Positions 26,909-35,988 are shown, counted from the stretch's first letter. The stretch is 64,000 nucleotides of DNA from Indolivaga alginatilytica (GCF_003201355.1 NZ_QICL01000009.1:1-64000), one strand, 5' to 3'. Numbers and translations are program-made. Notes: generated by a model not told the origin, from the sequence alone.

Positions 26909-27367
26909 TTAGTTTGTGAGAGCGTCTAATTTACCTATATAGGTATCACGCATTCTTTTGGCATGCTCTACGGTTTCCAAAAAATTGGAGTCGAGTTCTT
27001 TAGCTGTGTTAGTAGATGTCGTATCGGTTATTGTAGTATACATCTCCTGTGCATTTATAATTTTTTGCAAAGATTTGATGTAAGCTATAGCCGAAATTCG
27101 TAACTCCTCGGCAGGAGGAGGTATAATCAGATTTTTGAGATCATTGATTTTTACGTTGGAAGAATCCATTGCTGTCTGAGAAACGACCTTTATATAATCG
27201 TATTTCTTGCTGTCGAGAGCACTTTGTACATTATTATCGTACTTGTTGATAATAACTTCTGCTTCGTCAACCAAAATGGATATATTGCTAAAATCCTTAC
27301 TGCCTCCCGATTTGCAAGATGCAAAAATAACTGTAAAAGAAATACAGAAAAGAATAAATTTATTCAT
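26909..27367 (-). CDS. Predicted lipoprotein, paralogue of its downstream neighbour
   Basis: 152 residues; signal peptide followed by lipobox VIFASCKSG (Cys about residue 18). The mature protein is a helical bundle candidate with an IIPPPAEELRISAIAYIKSL segment aligning with the matching position of the following lipoprotein. The genes are 19 bp apart on the same strand, so they are co-transcribed. I do not recognise a named family with certainty; such small helical lipoproteins are common in Bacteroidetes. A cassette copy lies upstream and may supply the promoter. Confidence 0.68.
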   Translation of the reverse strand: MNKFILFCISFTVIFASCKSGGSKDFSNISILVDEAEVIINKYDNNVQSALDSKKYDYIKVVSQTAMDSSNVKINDLKNLIIPPPAEELRISAIAYIKSLQKIINAQEMYTTITDTTSTNTAKELDSNFLETVEHAKRMRDTYIGKLDALTN

Positions 27368-27378
27368 ATATGTTGTGA

Positions 27379-27472
27379 TGAGTAAAAGAAAGTATTTAAT
27401 GTCGTATTCAAGAGTTATAACTATCAGTTGTCGTTATGCTTACTAAAGTAATAAAAAGGTCTTTAACCTTAA
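27379..27472 (-). repeat. Palindromic cassette before the lipoprotein pair
   Basis: On the minus strand, palindrome TTAAGGTT-AAA-GACCTTTTT has a T-G wobble in the last pair. Then comes TTACTTTAGTAAGCATAA; from TTTA there are 20 nt to TAGTTATA, then CATTAAATACTTT and TTTTACT before the start codon. No gene precedes it on that strand, so its role here cannot be termination of a neighbour. Confidence 0.7.
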
Positions 27473-27618
27473 TCTTATGCAAAGATAAGTTATCTCTTTG
27501 ACTTACAAAAATTAAAATAATCAGAGATGTTGTTTTGACGCATTTTTATTCAAAAAAGAGCATCCCTTAGAATGAAAATCAGTAATATTTATAACTTTGT
27601 GATTGTATATTATAATTT

Positions 27619-27735
27619 AAAGGTCTCAGACCTGTTTATTGCTAAGGTCGTAGACCTCTTTGTTGCTTTGGTAAGCATTATAGCAATAGTTGGTTATAAA
27701 TCGGAAGTATATCATTAAATACTTTCATTTACTTA
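27619..27735 (+). repeat. Palindromic cassette with doubled head
   Basis: Two palindromes in tandem, AAGGTC-TCA-GACCT (27620-27633) and AAGGTC-GTA-GACCT (27644-27656), are followed by CTTTGGTAAGCATTATAG, TAGTTGGTTATAA, CATTAAATACTTTC and ATTTACTTATT just before the ATG at 27738. The frame of the next gene stays open through much of this cassette, giving a misleading upstream start. Confidence 0.72.
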
Positions 27736-27737
27736 TT

Positions 27738-29738
27738 ATGAATTTTAGGATGATAAAACCGCAAAGCTTAATATCTTATTTTTTATTTTTTATTTTTGGC
27801 TCGGCAATTTTTATGTTTTCCTGTAAACCGGTTAAACTTTCAGATGCTGACCGCCACTTCAAAAATGGGGAATATTTTGAAGCTGCAACAATGTATCGTA
27901 AAATATATAGGAAGACTCCTCCTAAAAACAGAGAATTAAGGGGGCGTGTAGCTTATCGTCAGGCAGAAAGTTTTCGTCTGATTAATAATGTAGCATTGGC
28001 CAGTGCCGCATATGTGAATGCTATCCGATACAATCCAACCGACAGTTTAATCCGGTTGCAATATGCGAGAACTTTACATAAAGACGCTAAATATAAGCAA
28101 GCGATAGAGCAATATAAATTGTTTCTGAAAACGATGCCCGATAATCAATTTGCATTGAATGGACTGAAAGGTGCTGAAATGGCAACGGATATGAAAAATA
28201 ATCCGACTAAATATATTGTCAAAAAAATGGATGTCTTTAATTCTCCTCGAGGTGAATTCAGTCCGATGTTATTGCCTCCCGATTACGATCTTATTTATAT
28301 AACGACCAATCGGGAAAATGTTCTGGGTGATGAGAAAAGCACTATAACAGGAATGAAGAACAATGACATTTTTGTTGCCCGTAAAGACGAAAACGGAAAG
28401 TGGATGAAACCCGAATCGGCGGGACCTATAAATACAGAAGCTGACGAGGGTACACCTGCCTTCTCTGCAAGTGGTAATATAATGTATTATACATTTAGTA
28501 AGCAAGAACTAGGGTGGTCTACTACTGCTGTAATCCATAAAGCTCAACGTGCCGATGGTGCTTTCGGAAAGGGAGAGAAACTAGCTCTTCTGGCTGATAC
28601 GATGTCTATGTATGCTCATCCCTCGCTTACTCCTACGGGTGATTTTCTGTATTTTGTATCTGATATGCCCGGTGGATATGGAGGAAAAGATATTTGGAGA
28701 GCAGGTATGTTTGGCGATGAGATCAGTTATATCGAAAATATGGGAGCCGATATAAATACGGCAGGGGATGAAATGTTTCCTTATGTAAGAACTGATTCTA
28801 CGTTTTATTTTTCTTCGGATGGACATCCGGGGATGGGGGGACTGGATATTTTTAAAGCAACTCTAAGTAAAAGAACAAAAATATGGAACCTCGAAAATAT
28901 GGGTTCTCCTATAAATTCGCAGGCTGATGATTTCGGGCTAACATTTGAAGGTGATAGGGAAGCCGGATTTTTCAGTTCCAACAGAGGTGATGGAAGAGGA
29001 TTAGATCATATTTATTCCTTTGAATACCCTATTGTAAGAGTGGCTGTAGAAGGTTTTGTAGTCGATAAAGACGATGAATTTGTTCCTAATCCTATTATTC
29101 GTGTAGTAGGAAACGACGGTACCAATGAAAAATTCGGAGGAAAGCCCAATGGTACTTATCGTCTGGATGTACAAAGAGGTGTTAATTACGTGTTTTTGGC
29201 AAGTGCAGAAGGTTACCTTAATACTAAAATGAGTCTTCGAACTGTTGAAACTGAAAAAGACTCTATATATTATGTTGATTTCGTGATGTATGCGATCAAT
29301 AAACCTGCTGTACTTGAAAATATATTCTATGATTTTGATAAGGCAGCTTTAAGAGAAGAATCAAAAAAAGAACTGGATGACCTGATTGAGCTGTTGGAAA
29401 TAAACCCCAATGTAACTATTGAGTTATCAGCACATACAGACCGTAAAGGAACACAGGAATATAATCAACGATTATCGCAGCGCAGGGCACAATCGGTTGT
29501 GGATTATTTGATTGCACACCGAATATCTAAAGATCGCCTGACTGTAGCGGGTTATGGAAAGCTTCAACCGAAAGTTGTTACTAAGAGTATTGTCAAGAAA
29601 TACGATTTTCTACAAGTGGGAGATGTGTTGACAGAAGAATTTATATTGGCGTTACCTCCTGAACAACAAGAGATAGCAGATCAGATAAACAGACGGACTG
29701 AATTTAAAGTATTGTCTATCAATTATAACCTGCGTTAG
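27738..29738 (+). CDS. porE: OmpA-family lipoprotein with TPR and beta-propeller, PorE-like
   Basis: About 666 residues from ATG 27738 (ATG 27750 is an alternative); the longer frame from 27690 runs into the cassette. A lipoprotein signal ends IFMFSC. Next come TPR-like helices (about 30-140: HFKNGEYFEAATMYRKIY...) and a PD40/WD40-like beta-propeller (about 150-430, with repeats such as FYFSSDGHPGMGGLDIFKA). A carboxypeptidase-like fold follows (about 440-520), then a C-terminal OmpA peptidoglycan-binding domain (IFYDFDKAALREESKKELDDL; HTDRKGTQEYNQRLSQRRA). This order is the one described for PorE, which anchors the type IX secretion PorK/N/M complex to the cell wall. Related OmpA lipoproteins exist, so the symbol is tentative. 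Confidence 0.78.
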   Translation: MNFRMIKPQSLISYFLFFIFGSAIFMFSCKPVKLSDADRHFKNGEYFEAATMYRKIYRKTPPKNRELRGRVAYRQAESFRLINNVALASAAYVNAIRYNPTDSLIRLQYARTLHKDAKYKQAIEQYKLFLKTMPDNQFALNGLKGAEMATDMKNNPTKYIVKKMDVFNSPRGEFSPMLLPPDYDLIYITTNRENVLGDEKSTITGMKNNDIFVARKDENGKWMKPESAGPINTEADEGTPAFSASGNIMYYTFSKQELGWSTTAVIHKAQRADGAFGKGEKLALLADTMSMYAHPSLTPTGDFLYFVSDMPGGYGGKDIWRAGMFGDEISYIENMGADINTAGDEMFPYVRTDSTFYFSSDGHPGMGGLDIFKATLSKRTKIWNLENMGSPINSQADDFGLTFEGDREAGFFSSNRGDGRGLDHIYSFEYPIVRVAVEGFVVDKDDEFVPNPIIRVVGNDGTNEKFGGKPNGTYRLDVQRGVNYVFLASAEGYLNTKMSLRTVETEKDSIYYVDFVMYAINKPAVLENIFYDFDKAALREESKKELDDLIELLEINPNVTIELSAHTDRKGTQEYNQRLSQRRAQSVVDYLIAHRISKDRLTVAGYGKLQPKVVTKSIVKKYDFLQVGDVLTEEFILALPPEQQEIADQINRRTEFKVLSINYNLR

Positions 29739-29750
29739 ACTGTCATTTTT

Positions 29751-29807
29751 AAGGTCTCAGACCTTTTTAATGGTAAAACATAGCATTAAATAGTTAGCAT
29801 TACTTAT
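29751..29807 (+). repeat. Internally deleted palindromic cassette between porE-like and porD
   Basis: A perfect palindrome (29751-29765) followed by TTTAATGG joins directly to TAAAACATAGCATTAAATAG and CATTACTTA. Compared with the copy at 38748-38840, about 35 bp of the middle (the TTTG...TAGTTATG part) is missing, as by a deletion. Confidence 0.72.
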
Positions 29808-29818
29808 ATTATCATTAA

Positions 29819-30718
29819 ATGAAAAAACTACTTGTATATATATTATTTGTGGTCATTTCGGGTTTCAGTCTTGTAAGGGCTCAGGAGCTGAATATGAAAG
29901 TTACGGTGAATAGCAACCAAATTCAGACGACAGATAAAAGTGTGTTTACTAAAATTGAAGAGGTTCTGAATCAGTTAGTGAATGACCGCAAATGGACAGA
30001 TGCTACTTTTGCTTCGAACGAATTAATTGAAGGTAGCATACTCATTACATTGAGTGAGATTCCACAAGAGAATTCATACAAGGGCGAAATTCAGATAATA
30101 GCCAACCGACCCGTTTACAATGCAACCTATAATACACCTATTTTTAATTTTCGGGATACCGAATTTGAGTTCAGCTATTTGTTGGGTGAAAATCTCGAAT
30201 ATATAGAGAGTAATGTAAATAATAATCTGGTAGCCGTTATTGCTTATTATACATATATTGTTTTAGGGCTCGATTTTGATTCTTTTGCTTTGCAAGGGGG
30301 GAAACCTTACTTTGAGAAGGCAATGGAAATTGTAAATGCTGCTCAATCGCTGAATGCTAAAGGATGGGCTCCTTTTGGTGGAGACCGCAACAGATATGCC
30401 ATAGCATTGGCTTTAACGGAAGAGAGTTCTTCGGTATTTCACTCCATGTGGTATAATTTTCATCGTAAGGGTTTGGATGAAATGGCTGCTAATCCGAGTC
30501 GTGGGCGCGCAGGTGTTATTGCGACCGTCCCCGATCTGCAAACTATCTATAAAGCCCGACCTGCATCGGCTATTCTCTCTTTTTATGGTGACACTAAGCT
30601 GGACGAGCTTATTAATATTTATTCGGAAGCTACTACCGAAGAAAAAGCGGAAGCTTATAAAATTCTTCAATCTATTTTTCCTACAAAAAGATATATTCTG
30701 GATAAAATAAAAAAATAA
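29819..30718 (+). CDS. porD: Type IX secretion protein PorD (DUF4835)
   Basis: 299 residues with a signal peptide (about 1-21, ending LVRAQ). The mature protein matches DUF4835/PorD throughout: ELNMKVTVNSNQIQTTDKSVFTKIE at the start, FNFRDTEFEFSYLLGENL, VAVIAYYTYIVLGLDFDSFALQGG, and GWAPFGGDRNRYAI. PorD is a periplasmic or outer-membrane accessory factor of type IX secretion with an incompletely known role. It follows the PorE-like gene by 80 bp in the same direction, with only a shortened cassette between, so the two are probably linked in expression. Confidence 0.9.
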   Translation: MKKLLVYILFVVISGFSLVRAQELNMKVTVNSNQIQTTDKSVFTKIEEVLNQLVNDRKWTDATFASNELIEGSILITLSEIPQENSYKGEIQIIANRPVYNATYNTPIFNFRDTEFEFSYLLGENLEYIESNVNNNLVAVIAYYTYIVLGLDFDSFALQGGKPYFEKAMEIVNAAQSLNAKGWAPFGGDRNRYAIALALTEESSSVFHSMWYNFHRKGLDEMAANPSRGRAGVIATVPDLQTIYKARPASAILSFYGDTKLDELINIYSEATTEEKAEAYKILQSIFPTKRYILDKIKK

Positions 30719-30744
30719 GAATTCTTGTTTTTTTATCCATTTTT

Positions 30745-30796
30745 CTTGCTCATATAAAAGATATGCGTATATTTACGAAAAAATAGTAGATGTACT
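30745..30796 (+). promoter_or_regulatory. Candidate promoter and operator of blaI
   Basis: CTTG at 30745-30748, a 19-nt spacer and TATATTTA at 30768-30775 fit the Bacteroidetes promoter pattern with one mismatch per box. Just downstream, AGTAGATGTACT (30785-30796) is a partial dyad of the size bound by BlaI-type repressors. The operator assignment is a guess from position and symmetry. Confidence 0.35.
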
Positions 30797-30812
30797 TAAA
30801 TGAAATAGTTGT

Positions 30813-31181
30813 ATGGAAAAATTAACTCATCAGGAAGAAATCGTAATGTTACATATCTGGCAATTAAAAGAATGCGTTGTCAAGGATATTGTAAATGAAA
30901 TGAAAGAACCTAAGCCTCCTTACACTACTGTGGCATCAATAGTTCGCAATCTGGAACAAAAAGGATATTTGAACTCTAAGAAATATGCTAATGTTTATGT
31001 TTATTCTCCTCGGGTTGAAGAGGACGAATATAAGAAAGTATTTATGTCGGGAGTTGTAAAAAGCTATTTTGAGAATTCATACAAAGAGCTTGTATCCTTC
31101 TTTGCTAAAGAGGAAAAAATATCTTCTTCGGATTTAGAAGAAATAATCCGGATGATAGAAGAGGGAAAAAAAGACCAATAA
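30813..31181 (+). CDS. blaI: BlaI/MecI/CopY-family repressor
   Basis: A 122-residue winged-helix repressor. The helix-turn-helix lies in LTHQEEIVMLHIWQLKECVVKDIVNEM (about 4-30) and PPYTTVASIVRNLEQKGYLNSKK (about 34-56), the recognition region of BlaI proteins. The C-terminal half (about 75-122) is the helical dimerisation arm, where the sensor-triggered cleavage occurs in BlaI/MecI. It is followed 14 bp later by a BlaR1-like metalloprotease, so the pair forms a sensor-repressor operon that most likely regulates itself. No beta-lactamase or PBP gene lies next to it. The regulated genes are unknown. Confidence 0.9.
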   Translation: MEKLTHQEEIVMLHIWQLKECVVKDIVNEMKEPKPPYTTVASIVRNLEQKGYLNSKKYANVYVYSPRVEEDEYKKVFMSGVVKSYFENSYKELVSFFAKEEKISSSDLEEIIRMIEEGKKDQ

Positions 31182-31195
31182 TAAAATTATGCACT

Positions 31196-32470
31196 ATGGA
31201 AGGTTTAATTATATCATACGCGATCAAGGCATCTTTGGCTATGATTCTGTTATATGGGTTATATGCATTGTGCTTTAGGAATGACACTTTCAATAAGGCG
31301 AAACGATTTTATTTACTATTTATAGTTGTTTTTTCTTTGCTATATCCATTTTGTAAATTAAGTATATCCACATCTGCCGATATTCCGATGTATCAGGCAA
31401 TATTACCGCAGATAGAAGTTACCGACAATACAACTGTCGATCATAAGCCATTATTAGATATCGGATTGGTCGAATTACTCTTGATCACTTATATCTGTGG
31501 GATATTAATTATGCTTTCCCGATTCTTGATTCAGTTATCGGGTGTGCTAAATCTAATACTTCGAAACGGGTATCAGAATAGTGACAATTATAAGATAATC
31601 AGCTTGAATATGGATATTACCCCTTTCTCTTTTTTCAGGTGGATATTTATTCCTTACAATAGTTTTAAAAAAGAGGATTTGAGTCTGATGCTCGAACACG
31701 AAAAAGAACATGCCGATCAGTACCACTCTCTGGATATACTTCTCAGCGAATTGTTTTATATTTTATTCTGGTGGAATCCTGTTACATGGCTATTAAAAAG
31801 AGAAATTAAAATAAACCTCGAATATCTTGCAGATAAAGGAGTCCTCGAAAAAGGTGTAGAGGCGAAAAAATACCAGTATCTATTATTACAAGTAATAAAA
31901 CCTAGCGCTACTATACAGATTGTTAACAATTTCAATGTTTCACAATTAAAAAAACGTATTACTATGATTAATAAAAAAAGAACCTCAAGGCTTATGTCCT
32001 GCAAGTATTTACTTGCTTTTCCGATTGTAGCACTAATGCTTTTAGGAAATGCTCAAAAGACATTTTCAAGACAAATTGAAAATGTGGTAGAAGAGCATAT
32101 TGGTGCAGAAACTACTCCAAGTGTGAATACAGACATGTCTCGACAGAAGGAGAATGTTTATACTTCAGTTCAAGTAATGCCGCAATATCCGGGAGGAGAT
32201 GAGGCGTTGATGAAGTATATCAATGCAAATATTAAATATCCTGAGCAAGCGGTAAAAGACAAAGTGGAGGGAAACGTAGTAATTCGCCTTGTTGTCTCTA
32301 AGACAGGTGAAGTAAAGGATGTTACAGTGCTAAGAAGCCTAGATGCAAGGTGCGATATTGAAGCTGTAAGAGTTGTAAAAGCTATGCCTACATGGACACC
32401 CGGAAAACAAAATGGCAAGGATGTAGATGTGTACTATGTACTGCCTATTAAGTTTGTGCTGCCTAAATAA
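31196..32470 (+). CDS. BlaR1-like M56 metallopeptidase fused to TonB C-terminal domain
   Basis: 424 residues. Three N-terminal membrane helices (about 5-22, 35-54, 95-115) precede the M56 zinc protease domain with LMLEHEKEHADQYHSLD (HExxH-like HEKEH, about 165-169) and the downstream acidic ligand region NLEYLADKGV. A fourth helix lies near residue 270 (YLLAFPIVALMLLGNA). The C-terminal 95 residues are a TonB_C domain (MPQYPGGDEALMKYI..., GNVVIRLVVSKTGEVKDV, WTPGKQNGKDVDV) in the periplasm, in place of the penicillin-sensing domain of BlaR1. The protein probably senses an envelope signal and cleaves BlaI. Such fusions are widespread in Bacteroidetes. Confidence 0.88.
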   Translation: MEGLIISYAIKASLAMILLYGLYALCFRNDTFNKAKRFYLLFIVVFSLLYPFCKLSISTSADIPMYQAILPQIEVTDNTTVDHKPLLDIGLVELLLITYICGILIMLSRFLIQLSGVLNLILRNGYQNSDNYKIISLNMDITPFSFFRWIFIPYNSFKKEDLSLMLEHEKEHADQYHSLDILLSELFYILFWWNPVTWLLKREIKINLEYLADKGVLEKGVEAKKYQYLLLQVIKPSATIQIVNNFNVSQLKKRITMINKKRTSRLMSCKYLLAFPIVALMLLGNAQKTFSRQIENVVEEHIGAETTPSVNTDMSRQKENVYTSVQVMPQYPGGDEALMKYINANIKYPEQAVKDKVEGNVVIRLVVSKTGEVKDVTVLRSLDARCDIEAVRVVKAMPTWTPGKQNGKDVDVYYVLPIKFVLPK

Positions 32471-32481
32471 AGCATATGAGG

Positions 32482-32516
32482 ATAATATAGTAGAGTATTT
32501 CTCTCTACTATATTAT
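32482..32516. terminator. Hairpin between the M56 and mfd genes
   Basis: A 14-bp perfect stem (32482-32495 with 32503-32516) with a 7-nt loop between two convergent genes. The right arm contains the mfd stop codon. It is AT-rich and lacks a long T run. Confidence 0.65.
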
Positions 32517-35500
32517 TCTTGTAAATATATATTATTTAATACATTATATGCTTTCTCCACATTGTCGATATGCTTAATTATAATAGATCGCTTTCCTTGA
32601 TTCTCTCTTAGTTGACAGTCGCGATGATGACCTTGTACATAGCTTAGCAACTTATCGAAAGCTTGAGATTGATAATATAGGGAGTCAGGGTTTGAAACCA
32701 AATACAATAGCATTTGTCCCTTTTTCAAAATTACTTTCTCTATACTTAGATATTTGGCTATTCTACGGATTCTAATTACCCCTATTAAATCCTGACCTTC
32801 CTGCGGAATTTCACCGAAACGGTCTTTCAACATTTTTACAAACTCGGTTATCTCTTCTTCCTTTTCTAAATTATTTAGAGTACTGTAAATAGATATACGC
32901 TCCGAATCGTTGGGTATATAAATAGGAGGGAACAAAAGCTCTAAATCACTATCAATAACCACATCATCCACAAAGTTATCGCCTTTGTTTTTCTCTCCGT
33001 CTTTACTTTCGTGATATAATTCTGCAAATTCGTTGTTCTTCAATTCGGTAACGGCTTCGGTCAATATCTTTTGATATGCTTCGTAACCTAAGTCGGCAAT
33101 AAAACCGCTTTGCTCTGCACCTAAAAGGTTTCCTGCACCTCTTATGTCCAAATCTTGCATCGCGATATGTATTCCACTTCCTAATTCAGCAAAGTTCTCT
33201 ATTGCTTGTAATCTTCGCTTTGCCTCAATTGTTAAGCTATCCAATGGCGGAGCAAGCAGATAACAAAAAGCTTTGCGGTTGCCACGACCAACGCGTCCAC
33301 GCAATTGATGTAAGTCACTCAATCCGAATCGTTGAGCGTTATTTATTATTATCGTATTGGCATTAGGAATATCTATACCCGATTCTATGATAGATGTTGC
33401 AATCAGCACATCGTATTCGTAATCCACAAAATCAGTAATTATTTCCTCTAATTTAGTGGGAGGCATCTGCCCGTGTGCTACTGCAATACGTGCATCGGGA
33501 ACACCCTTGCGTATAGTAGCTTCTATTTCGGGTAGATTGTTGATTCTATTATTCAAGAAAAACACCTGTCCGTTTCTACTCATCTCAAAATTGATAGCTT
33601 CCGCTATTATTTGAGCATCGAAAGTATGTACTTCCGTTTGAGTAGGGTATCGGTTGGGTGGGGGAGTCGTTATCGTTGAAAGGTCGCGAGCTCCCATCAA
33701 CGAAAATTGAAGCGTTCTGGGGATTGGCGTTGCAGTCATAGTCAGTGTGTCGACGTTTGATTTCATCTGCTTCAATTTTTCTTTTACAGATACTCCAAAT
33801 TTTTGCTCTTCGTCTATGATGAGTAATCCTAAATCTTTGAACTGAATGTCTTTATTGACAATGCGGTGTGTACCGATAAGTACATCTATTTCGCCTTTTT
33901 TTAGTTTATCCAGCAGTTCTTTTACAGCTGCAGGCTTTCGAGCTCTGCTTATGTAATCGACCTTGCAGGGAAAGTCTTTTAAACGATCTCTGAAAGTATG
34001 GAAATGCTGAGTCGCCAATACTGTAGTAGGCACAAGAACTGCTACCTGTTTATTATCGGCAACAGCTTTAAATGCTGCTCTGATAGCAACCTCAGTTTTT
34101 CCGAAGCCTACGTCCCCACAGATAAGTCTGTCCATAGGACGATGGTTTTCCATGTCTTTTTTGACATCGGCCGTAGCTGTTATCTGGTCGGGAGTATCTT
34201 CATATACAAATGAAGCTTCCAACTCAGTTTGCATAAAGGTATCAGGCGAGAATTTGAAGCCTTCCTCTTCGTTACGTTTCGAATAAAGAACTATTAGATC
34301 ACGAGCAATGTCTTTCAGACGTTTTTTCGTGTTCTCCTTCATCTTCTGCCATGCACCCGAACCTAATTTGTTTAGGCGTGGAGCTTCACCGTCCTTTCCT
34401 CTGTATTTGGATATCTTGTATAAAGAGTGGATAGGGACAAATATGGCATCATTATTCAGATACGATATTTTGATATGTTCCTGCAATTTTTCATTGGCAA
34501 TGAGCCTGACAAGCCCACCGAATTTACCGACCCCGTGATCGTTATGAACCACAAAATCGCCAACCTGTAATTGCTTCAATTCTTTTAGACTTAATGCAAT
34601 CTTTCCGGTACGGGCATTGTCTGATTTCAGATTGTATTTGTGGAAACGATCGAAAATCTGATGATCTGTAAAACAGCATATCTTTAGAGTCTGGTCGTAA
34701 AAACCTTCGTGTAACGTTTTGTTTATAGGAACGAGTGGTATTTTATCGCCTCTGTCTTCAAAAATTGTTTTCAGACGCTCTATTTGCTTCATACTATCGC
34801 TCAGGATATAGATTGTATATCCTTGTGCTATAAATTCGTGCAAGCTTTTACTTACCAGATCGAAATTTTTATGGTAGATAGGCTGTAATGCAGTATTGTA
34901 TTCAAAAGAAGCATCAGGTACGCCAAAGCAGGTATTTCCGAATTGCATTTGCTTAAATTTCACAAGCTCGCTCGTAAAGAGGGGCTCGGATATTACTTTC
35001 AATTGGACATCGGCTTCGTATTCGGGATTATCTAATATAGCACTGTCTTCATATATCAAATTCAGACGTCCTTGTATCCACGAATAATCTTTAAATCCGA
35101 TAACAGTCTCAGCAGGTAGAAGGCTCAATAACGAGTCTTGAAGCTGGCTGGCTTTAGACATTTCGGGTATAATTTGTATAGAGGTCAATTGCTCTTTTGA
35201 TAATTGACTTTCGATATCAAAACGTCGTATGGTCTCTACTTCATCCCCAAAGAAATCAATACGGAAAGGGTATTCGCTGGAGTATGAAAAAACATCGAGA
35301 ATACTTCCTCTAATTGCATACTGACCGGGTTCGTATACATATTCAGTGTATTCGAAGCCGTATGAATCGAGAACCTCCGAAACGAATGCCGAATCGATTT
35401 TCTCACCTACAGTAATTCGTAAAGTATTTTCTTTAAGTGTGTCTTTCGATACAACTTTTTCAGCTATCGCTTCGGGATACGTTACTATGATGAGCGGAGT

Positions 35501-35845
35501 ACTTTCTCCTTGTAAACGGCTCAAAACTTCAGTTCTGAGTATAGCGTTTGCAGGATCAGACTGTCCATACTTAATTGCCCTCTTGTATGCAGAAGGGAAA
35601 AAAAGTACATCCTTTGATCCTAATAACTGATTGAGGTCGTGATAAAAGTATCCGGCCGTTTCAAGATCATCTAATATGTATAGATATTGCCCCTTTTTTT
35701 GATTGAATAAAGCTGACACAAAAACTGACCATGAAGAGCCTAGTAAACCTTTGATGTGTACGTTTTTGTCTTTATTTAGGGTGCTTGATATCGCTTTTAT
35801 GCTTTTATGTCCATCGAAAAGATGGAGAGGAGAAATCGATTCCAA
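32513..35845 (-). CDS. mfd: Transcription-repair coupling factor
   Basis: Removes RNA polymerase stalled at DNA lesions and recruits UvrA for strand-specific repair. The 1110 residues are near the normal size. The N-terminal UvrB-like modules come first (YVYEPGQYAIRGSILDVFSY). The RNA polymerase interaction domain includes LKQLQVGDFVVHNDHGVGKFGGL (about 420-445). The superfamily 2 translocase follows, with Walker A LICGDVGFGKTEVA (about 580), DEEQ box LLIIDEEQKFG, TMTATPIPRTLQFSL, and the RecG-like QLRGRVGRGNRKAFCYLL. A TRCF C-terminal domain ends the protein. The first in-frame start is TTG at 35845; an in-frame TAA lies five codons before it. A partial cassette copy lies just upstream. Confidence 0.96.
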   Translation of the reverse strand: MESISPLHLFDGHKSIKAISSTLNKDKNVHIKGLLGSSWSVFVSALFNQKKGQYLYILDDLETAGYFYHDLNQLLGSKDVLFFPSAYKRAIKYGQSDPANAILRTEVLSRLQGESTPLIIVTYPEAIAEKVVSKDTLKENTLRITVGEKIDSAFVSEVLDSYGFEYTEYVYEPGQYAIRGSILDVFSYSSEYPFRIDFFGDEVETIRRFDIESQLSKEQLTSIQIIPEMSKASQLQDSLLSLLPAETVIGFKDYSWIQGRLNLIYEDSAILDNPEYEADVQLKVISEPLFTSELVKFKQMQFGNTCFGVPDASFEYNTALQPIYHKNFDLVSKSLHEFIAQGYTIYILSDSMKQIERLKTIFEDRGDKIPLVPINKTLHEGFYDQTLKICCFTDHQIFDRFHKYNLKSDNARTGKIALSLKELKQLQVGDFVVHNDHGVGKFGGLVRLIANEKLQEHIKISYLNNDAIFVPIHSLYKISKYRGKDGEAPRLNKLGSGAWQKMKENTKKRLKDIARDLIVLYSKRNEEEGFKFSPDTFMQTELEASFVYEDTPDQITATADVKKDMENHRPMDRLICGDVGFGKTEVAIRAAFKAVADNKQVAVLVPTTVLATQHFHTFRDRLKDFPCKVDYISRARKPAAVKELLDKLKKGEIDVLIGTHRIVNKDIQFKDLGLLIIDEEQKFGVSVKEKLKQMKSNVDTLTMTATPIPRTLQFSLMGARDLSTITTPPPNRYPTQTEVHTFDAQIIAEAINFEMSRNGQVFFLNNRINNLPEIEATIRKGVPDARIAVAHGQMPPTKLEEIITDFVDYEYDVLIATSIIESGIDIPNANTIIINNAQRFGLSDLHQLRGRVGRGNRKAFCYLLAPPLDSLTIEAKRRLQAIENFAELGSGIHIAMQDLDIRGAGNLLGAEQSGFIADLGYEAYQKILTEAVTELKNNEFAELYHESKDGEKNKGDNFVDDVVIDSDLELLFPPIYIPNDSERISIYSTLNNLEKEEEITEFVKMLKDRFGEIPQEGQDLIGVIRIRRIAKYLSIEKVILKKGQMLLYLVSNPDSLYYQSQAFDKLLSYVQGHHRDCQLRENQGKRSIIIKHIDNVEKAYNVLNNIYLQE

Positions 35846-35852
35846 AATAGAG

Positions 35853-35880
35853 TTGTTTTATGCTTACAAAGGTAATAATA
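35853..35880 (-). repeat. Cassette remnant before mfd
   Basis: On the minus strand, ATTACCTTTGTAAGCATAA matches the middle of the cassette (TTACTTTGGTAAGCATAA), immediately upstream of the TTG start codon of mfd. The palindrome and tail are absent. Confidence 0.4.
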
Positions 35881-35988
35881 ATTGAAGATAGCAGCAATAT
35901 AGATGTGAATAAAAGAGAAATCACGGTTTTTTGATGAAAAATGTTTAAAAATCGGATAATCTATGCATAAACTGAATTATGGAATAGC

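Larger units (their letters stand above)
27368..27737. promoter_or_regulatory. Divergent intergenic region with back-to-back cassettes
   Basis: 370 bp separate the lipoprotein pair (minus) from the porE-like gene (plus). It contains one cassette facing each way (27379-27472 and 27619-27735), separated by about 145 bp of AT-rich sequence in which I see nothing else. Confidence 0.6.

Noticed and set aside
27690-27737. N-terminal extension of the PorE-like protein
   Set aside because: It runs through the palindromic cassette and would place charged residues before the lipoprotein signal; ATG 27738 or 27750 gives a normal signal peptide.
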